Notes under the pieces: generated by a model
Told to the model about the DNA's origin: nothing
What the model saw: only the letters and a program-made list of their open reading frames with translations
The model's database searches: none
Translations under genes and position numbers: made by a program
DNA from: Oricola nitratireducens
Lineage (GTDB): Bacteria; Pseudomonadota; Alphaproteobacteria; Rhizobiales; Rhizobiaceae
Direction: 5' to 3'
Assembly (NCBI RefSeq): GCF_014904745.1
Contig: NZ_JACZCS010000023.1
Location: forward strand, 124,001 to 188,000
DNA: 64,000 nucleotides
Shown here: piece by piece, positions 61,327-64,000 of the stretch
Numbering within the stretch: the stretch's first letter is position 1
Layout: every line of letters starts with the position of its first letter

Positions 61327-62240
61327 TGAGCACCAACAAGCTGACGATCATCGGCATCGCCATCGCCGTCGTCCTGATTACCCTTTACGCATCGGTTTTC
61401 GTGGTCAACGCACGCCAGCAGGCGATCGTCCTGCGTTTCGGCGAAATCCAGGACGTGCGGACAGAGCCGGGCCTCTATTTCAAGGCGCCCTTCGCGTTCG
61501 CCGGTTTCGATACCGTGCAGATCATCGAGGACCGCGTGTTGCGCCTCGACCTGTCGGACCAGCCGCCGGTACAGGTTTCGGGCGGCCGTTTCTACGAGGT
61601 CGACGCGTTCCTGACCTACAAGATCACCGATGCGCGCAGGTTCCGCGAAACGGTCTCCGGCAACCTCGACTCCGCCGCCGCCCGCCTGCGGACGCGTTTC
61701 GACGCCGCGCTGCGCCGGGTCTACGGCCTGCGCTCCTTCGAGGCGGCGCTGTCGGCGGAACGCAATGAGATGATGCGTGAGGTGCGCGACCTGATCCGGC
61801 CCGACGCCCAGTCACTCGGCCTGACGGTGGAAGACGTGCGCATCGTGCGCACCGACCTGACGGCGGAAGTCTCGCAGCAGACCTTCGACCGCATGAAGGC
61901 GGAACGTCTCGCCGAGGCCGAACGCATTCGTGCCCGCGGCCGCGAGACCGCGAGCCGGATCCGCGCGGTCGCCGACCGCCAGGTGGTCGAGATCGTCGCC
62001 GAAGCGCAACGCGAATCGGAAATCCTGCGCGGCGAGGGCGACGCCAAGCGAAACAAGATCTTCGCGGACGCGTTCGGCCGGGACACGCAATTCTTCGAGT
62101 TCTACCGCTCGATGGCCGCGTATCAGCGGGCGCTTGAGAATTCCGACACGACGATGGTGCTGTCGCCGGATTCGGAGTTCTTCAAGTTCTTCAAGAACGC
62201 CGACGGCACGCAGCCGCCCGCGGCCGCGCCGGCGCAGTAA
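61326..62240 (+). CDS. hflC: FtsH modulator HflC
   Basis: A 304-residue partner of HflK. One N-terminal membrane span (about 7-25: IIGIAIAVVLITLYASVFV), then the SPFH domain with VNARQQAIVLRFGEIQDVRTEPGLYFKAPF (in pieces), DVRIVRTDL, and the conserved late segment GRDTQFFEFYRSMAAYQRAL and VLSPDSEFFKFF. Together with HflK it restrains FtsH proteolysis of membrane proteins. The start codon overlaps the hflK stop, so it is co-translated. Confidence 0.95.
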   Translation: MSTNKLTIIGIAIAVVLITLYASVFVVNARQQAIVLRFGEIQDVRTEPGLYFKAPFAFAGFDTVQIIEDRVLRLDLSDQPPVQVSGGRFYEVDAFLTYKITDARRFRETVSGNLDSAAARLRTRFDAALRRVYGLRSFEAALSAERNEMMREVRDLIRPDAQSLGLTVEDVRIVRTDLTAEVSQQTFDRMKAERLAEAERIRARGRETASRIRAVADRQVVEIVAEAQRESEILRGEGDAKRNKIFADAFGRDTQFFEFYRSMAAYQRALENSDTTMVLSPDSEFFKFFKNADGTQPPAAAPAQ

Positions 62241-62252
62241 TCCGGCGCGCCC

Positions 62253-62441
62253 ATGACGCTATTCCTGACAGCCCTCGGTCTCATGCTTGTGATCGAGGGC
62301 TTCTTTTACGGCGGGATACCCTCGTTCGCGAAGCGGATGGCGGCCATGCTGCTCGCCACGCCCGACGAGGTTCTGCGCAAGGCGGGAATCAGCGCGGCCC
62401 TGCTTGGCTTGGCGCTGATCTGGCTGGCGCATTTCATTTGA
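62253..62441 (+). CDS. DUF2065 small membrane protein
   Basis: A 62-residue protein with two hydrophobic segments (about 3-20 and 44-61) and the family's LMLVIEGFFYGGIPSFAKRMAAMLL. DUF2065 genes commonly follow hflC in proteobacteria; function is unknown, presumably with the HflKC complex. It starts 12 bp after hflC. A hairpin, GCCGGATTG-CTTCA-CAATCCGGC at 62443-62465, follows without a T-run. Confidence 0.9.
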   Translation: MTLFLTALGLMLVIEGFFYGGIPSFAKRMAAMLLATPDEVLRKAGISAALLGLALIWLAHFI

Positions 62442-62442
62442 C

Positions 62443-62465
62443 GCCGGATTGCTTCACAATCCGGC
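62443..62465 (+). terminator. Hairpin between the DUF2065 gene and degP
   Basis: A perfect 9-bp stem with a 5-base loop directly after the DUF2065 stop. There is no T-run, so it is more likely an mRNA-end or processing hairpin than a strong terminator. Confidence 0.5.
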
Positions 62466-62581
62466 CATGCACGTCACTTATCCGTGACTTTCCCGTTGTG
62501 CCGGGCGCAAGGCGCTTTATGTTCCGCGTGACGCATCGCCCGCGGACCGGGTATCCGCGCAATCTCTAGGAGGCAGCCACG

Positions 62582-64000
62582 ATGGCTTTCGATTCTCTGG
62601 CCCTTAAACTGTCGCGACTGACCGGCATCGCCGCGCTGACGCTGACAATGGTGACGACCGGCGTCGCCGTTCCGGGCGGGTTCGCCCTGTCCGCGCAAGC
62701 GCAGGAGGGACCGGCATCGGTCGCCGACCTGTCTGCCCGGCTGATCGATTCCGTCGTCAATATCTCGACATCGCAGACGGTCGGCGGCGATGACAACAAG
62801 GTGCCGCGCCCGCAATTGCCGGAAGGCTCGCCGTTCCAGGAATTCTTCGACGAGTTCTTCGACAAGCAGCAGCAGGACGGCATGGCGCCGCGCTCGCATC
62901 AGGTGCAGTCGCTGGGCTCCGGCTTCGTGGTGGATGCGTCCGGCATCATCGTGACCAACAACCACGTCATCGCCGACGCCGACGAGGTCAGCGTCAATTT
63001 CAATGACGGCACCAAGATCAAGGCCGAAATCATCGGCCACGACCCGAAGACCGACATCGCGGTGCTGCGGATCGACCCGGGGACCAAGGTTCTGAAGGCT
63101 GTTCCCTTCGGCGATTCCGCCCAGTCGCGCGTCGGCGACTGGGTGCTCGCCATCGGCAATCCGTTCGGCCTCGGCGGAACCGTGACCATCGGCATCGTCT
63201 CGGCCATCGGGCGCGACATCAATTCCGGCCCCTACGACAATTTCATCCAGACCGACGCCGCCATCAACCGCGGCAACTCCGGCGGCCCGCTGTTCAACAT
63301 GAAGGGCGAGGTCATCGGCATCAACACCGCGATCATCTCGCCGTCGGGCGGCTCGATCGGCATCGGGTTCTCGATCCCGTCCGATCTCGCGAAGAGCGTG
63401 ATCGACCAGCTCGTCAAGTTCGGCGAGACGCGGCGCGGCTGGCTCGGCGTGCGCATCCAGGCAGTGACCGACGAGATCGCCGAGAGCCTCGGCATGAAGG
63501 AAGCCAAGGGCGCGCTGGTCGCCGGGGTGGTCAAGGGCGGTCCCGTCGACGACGGCTCGATCCTGCCGGGCGACGTGATCGTCGAGTTCGACGGCAAGGA
63601 AGTCGCCAACATGCGCGAATTGCCACGGGTCGTCGCCGACAGCCCGGTCGGCAAGGAGGTCGACGTGGTCGTCATCCGCAAGGGCAAGCGCGAGGACGTG
63701 AAGGTGACGCTCGGCCGGCTCGAGGACGGCGAGGAGATGGCGATGGCGCAGGGCGCCGAGGACAACAAGGACGGCGCGATGCCCGAGGCGACGGAGACGG
63801 TCGACCTCTACGGGATGAAGCTGGCCGAGCTCGACGACACGCAGCGCGAGAAATTCGCGATCGACAAGGCCGTGGAGAATGGCGTCGTCATCACCGAGGT
63901 CGACCCGGATTCGGCGGCGGCCGAAAAGGGCATCCAGCCGGGCGAGGTGATCGTCGAGATCGCGCAGGAAGCCGTGTCGACGCCGCAGGATGTCGTCGAC
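62582..64000 (+). CDS. degP: DegP/HtrA (Do-family) periplasmic serine protease, 3' end beyond window
   Basis: The first 473 codons of a periplasmic protease-chaperone. A signal peptide (about 1-40, ending ALSAQAQ) precedes the protease domain with His128 (TNNHVIAD), Asp158 (KTDIAVLR) and Ser233 (INRGNSGGPL). A first PDZ domain (about 275-365: RRGWLGVRIQAVTDEIAESLG) is followed by the start of a second PDZ (about 400 on). No stop is reached by the window end. The ATG at 62582 follows TAGGAGGCAGCC. It continues the hflK-hflC-DUF2065-degP quality-control cluster. Confidence 0.95.
   Translation, partial: MAFDSLALKLSRLTGIAALTLTMVTTGVAVPGGFALSAQAQEGPASVADLSARLIDSVVNISTSQTVGGDDNKVPRPQLPEGSPFQEFFDEFFDKQQQDGMAPRSHQVQSLGSGFVVDASGIIVTNNHVIADADEVSVNFNDGTKIKAEIIGHDPKTDIAVLRIDPGTKVLKAVPFGDSAQSRVGDWVLAIGNPFGLGGTVTIGIVSAIGRDINSGPYDNFIQTDAAINRGNSGGPLFNMKGEVIGINTAIISPSGGSIGIGFSIPSDLAKSVIDQLVKFGETRRGWLGVRIQAVTDEIAESLGMKEAKGALVAGVVKGGPVDDGSILPGDVIVEFDGKEVANMRELPRVVADSPVGKEVDVVVIRKGKREDVKVTLGRLEDGEEMAMAQGAEDNKDGAMPEATETVDLYGMKLAELDDTQREKFAIDKAVENGVVITEVDPDSAAAEKGIQPGEVIVEIAQEAVSTPQDVVD

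Overview
The window reads as chromosomal DNA of a high-GC alphaproteobacterium, most likely Hyphomicrobiales (Rhizobiales). Three things support this: a circularly permuted, two-piece type tmRNA gene, alpha-type SspB, HflKC and AsmA proteins, and GC-rich hairpin repeats of the kind common in rhizobial genomes. Nearly all of it is densely coding, and four-base start/stop overlaps are frequent. Only two short stretches (about 15.3-16.6 kb and 53.1-53.3 kb) are clearly AT-rich.

Layout. 0-5 kb: a truncated SCO-type copper chaperone and a small membrane protein diverge from a DUF2189 membrane protein across an FNR/FixK-type box. A LuxR/LuxI quorum-sensing pair follows, then a lipid kinase and a PPK2 polyphosphate kinase. 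5-13 kb: isocitrate lyase (long form), an EF-hand protein, a DUF442-type phosphatase/sulfurtransferase, a trypsin-like protease with a possible leader peptide, a glutamine amidotransferase, a CtaG-type oxidase assembly factor and a DHA2 exporter. 13-16.6 kb: a repeat-rich stretch holds a repeat-bearing hypothetical gene, a Flp-pilin-like gene with a truncated copy, and an AT-rich island with one gene of unknown function. 16.6-33 kb: PcrA/UvrD helicase carrying an in-frame repeat insertion, PiuC-type dioxygenase, an FTR1-associated-like periplasmic protein, a metallopeptidase lipoprotein, LysR, a frameshifted PRC-barrel gene, acyl-CoA synthetase, a Xre/RES toxin-antitoxin pair, GFA protein, TrkH, a HerA-like ATPase, a 93-bp tandem repeat array, a methyltransferase and dienelactone hydrolase.

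33-47 kb: a five-PAS hybrid histidine kinase, two divergent ClC proteins, an FAD-linked D-lactate-type dehydrogenase, AsmA, an RHH protein and SspB. 47-50.6 kb: ssrA (tmRNA, not protein-coding, read from its tag ANDNYAEARLAA), a DUF2853 gene and a tightly overlapping thyA-DUF4424-folA operon. 50.7-60 kb: a catabolic and transport block with ligAB, a two-gene locus whose proteins share an NHLP-like (RiPP leader-like) domain, a TAXI-type TRAP transporter behind a well-matched sigma-54 promoter, and a DctBD-like two-component pair. 60-64 kb: hflK-hflC-DUF2065-degP; the last gene runs off the window. hflK has a promoter followed at once by an intrinsic-terminator hairpin, which suggests attenuation.

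Genes that work together: tmRNA and SspB (tagging and delivery to ClpXP) with HflKC/DegP (membrane and periplasmic quality control); thyA/folA (dTMP and folate cycle); LigAB plus the TRAP importer under DctBD/sigma-54 (probable uptake of an acid and aromatic ring cleavage); SCO and CtaG with the FNR-type box (respiratory oxidase biogenesis). The most unusual item is the NHLP-like pair at 52.1-53.1 kb: one member ends in a Gly/Ala/Cys-rich tail like a RiPP core, and no recognisable maturation enzyme is present in the window.
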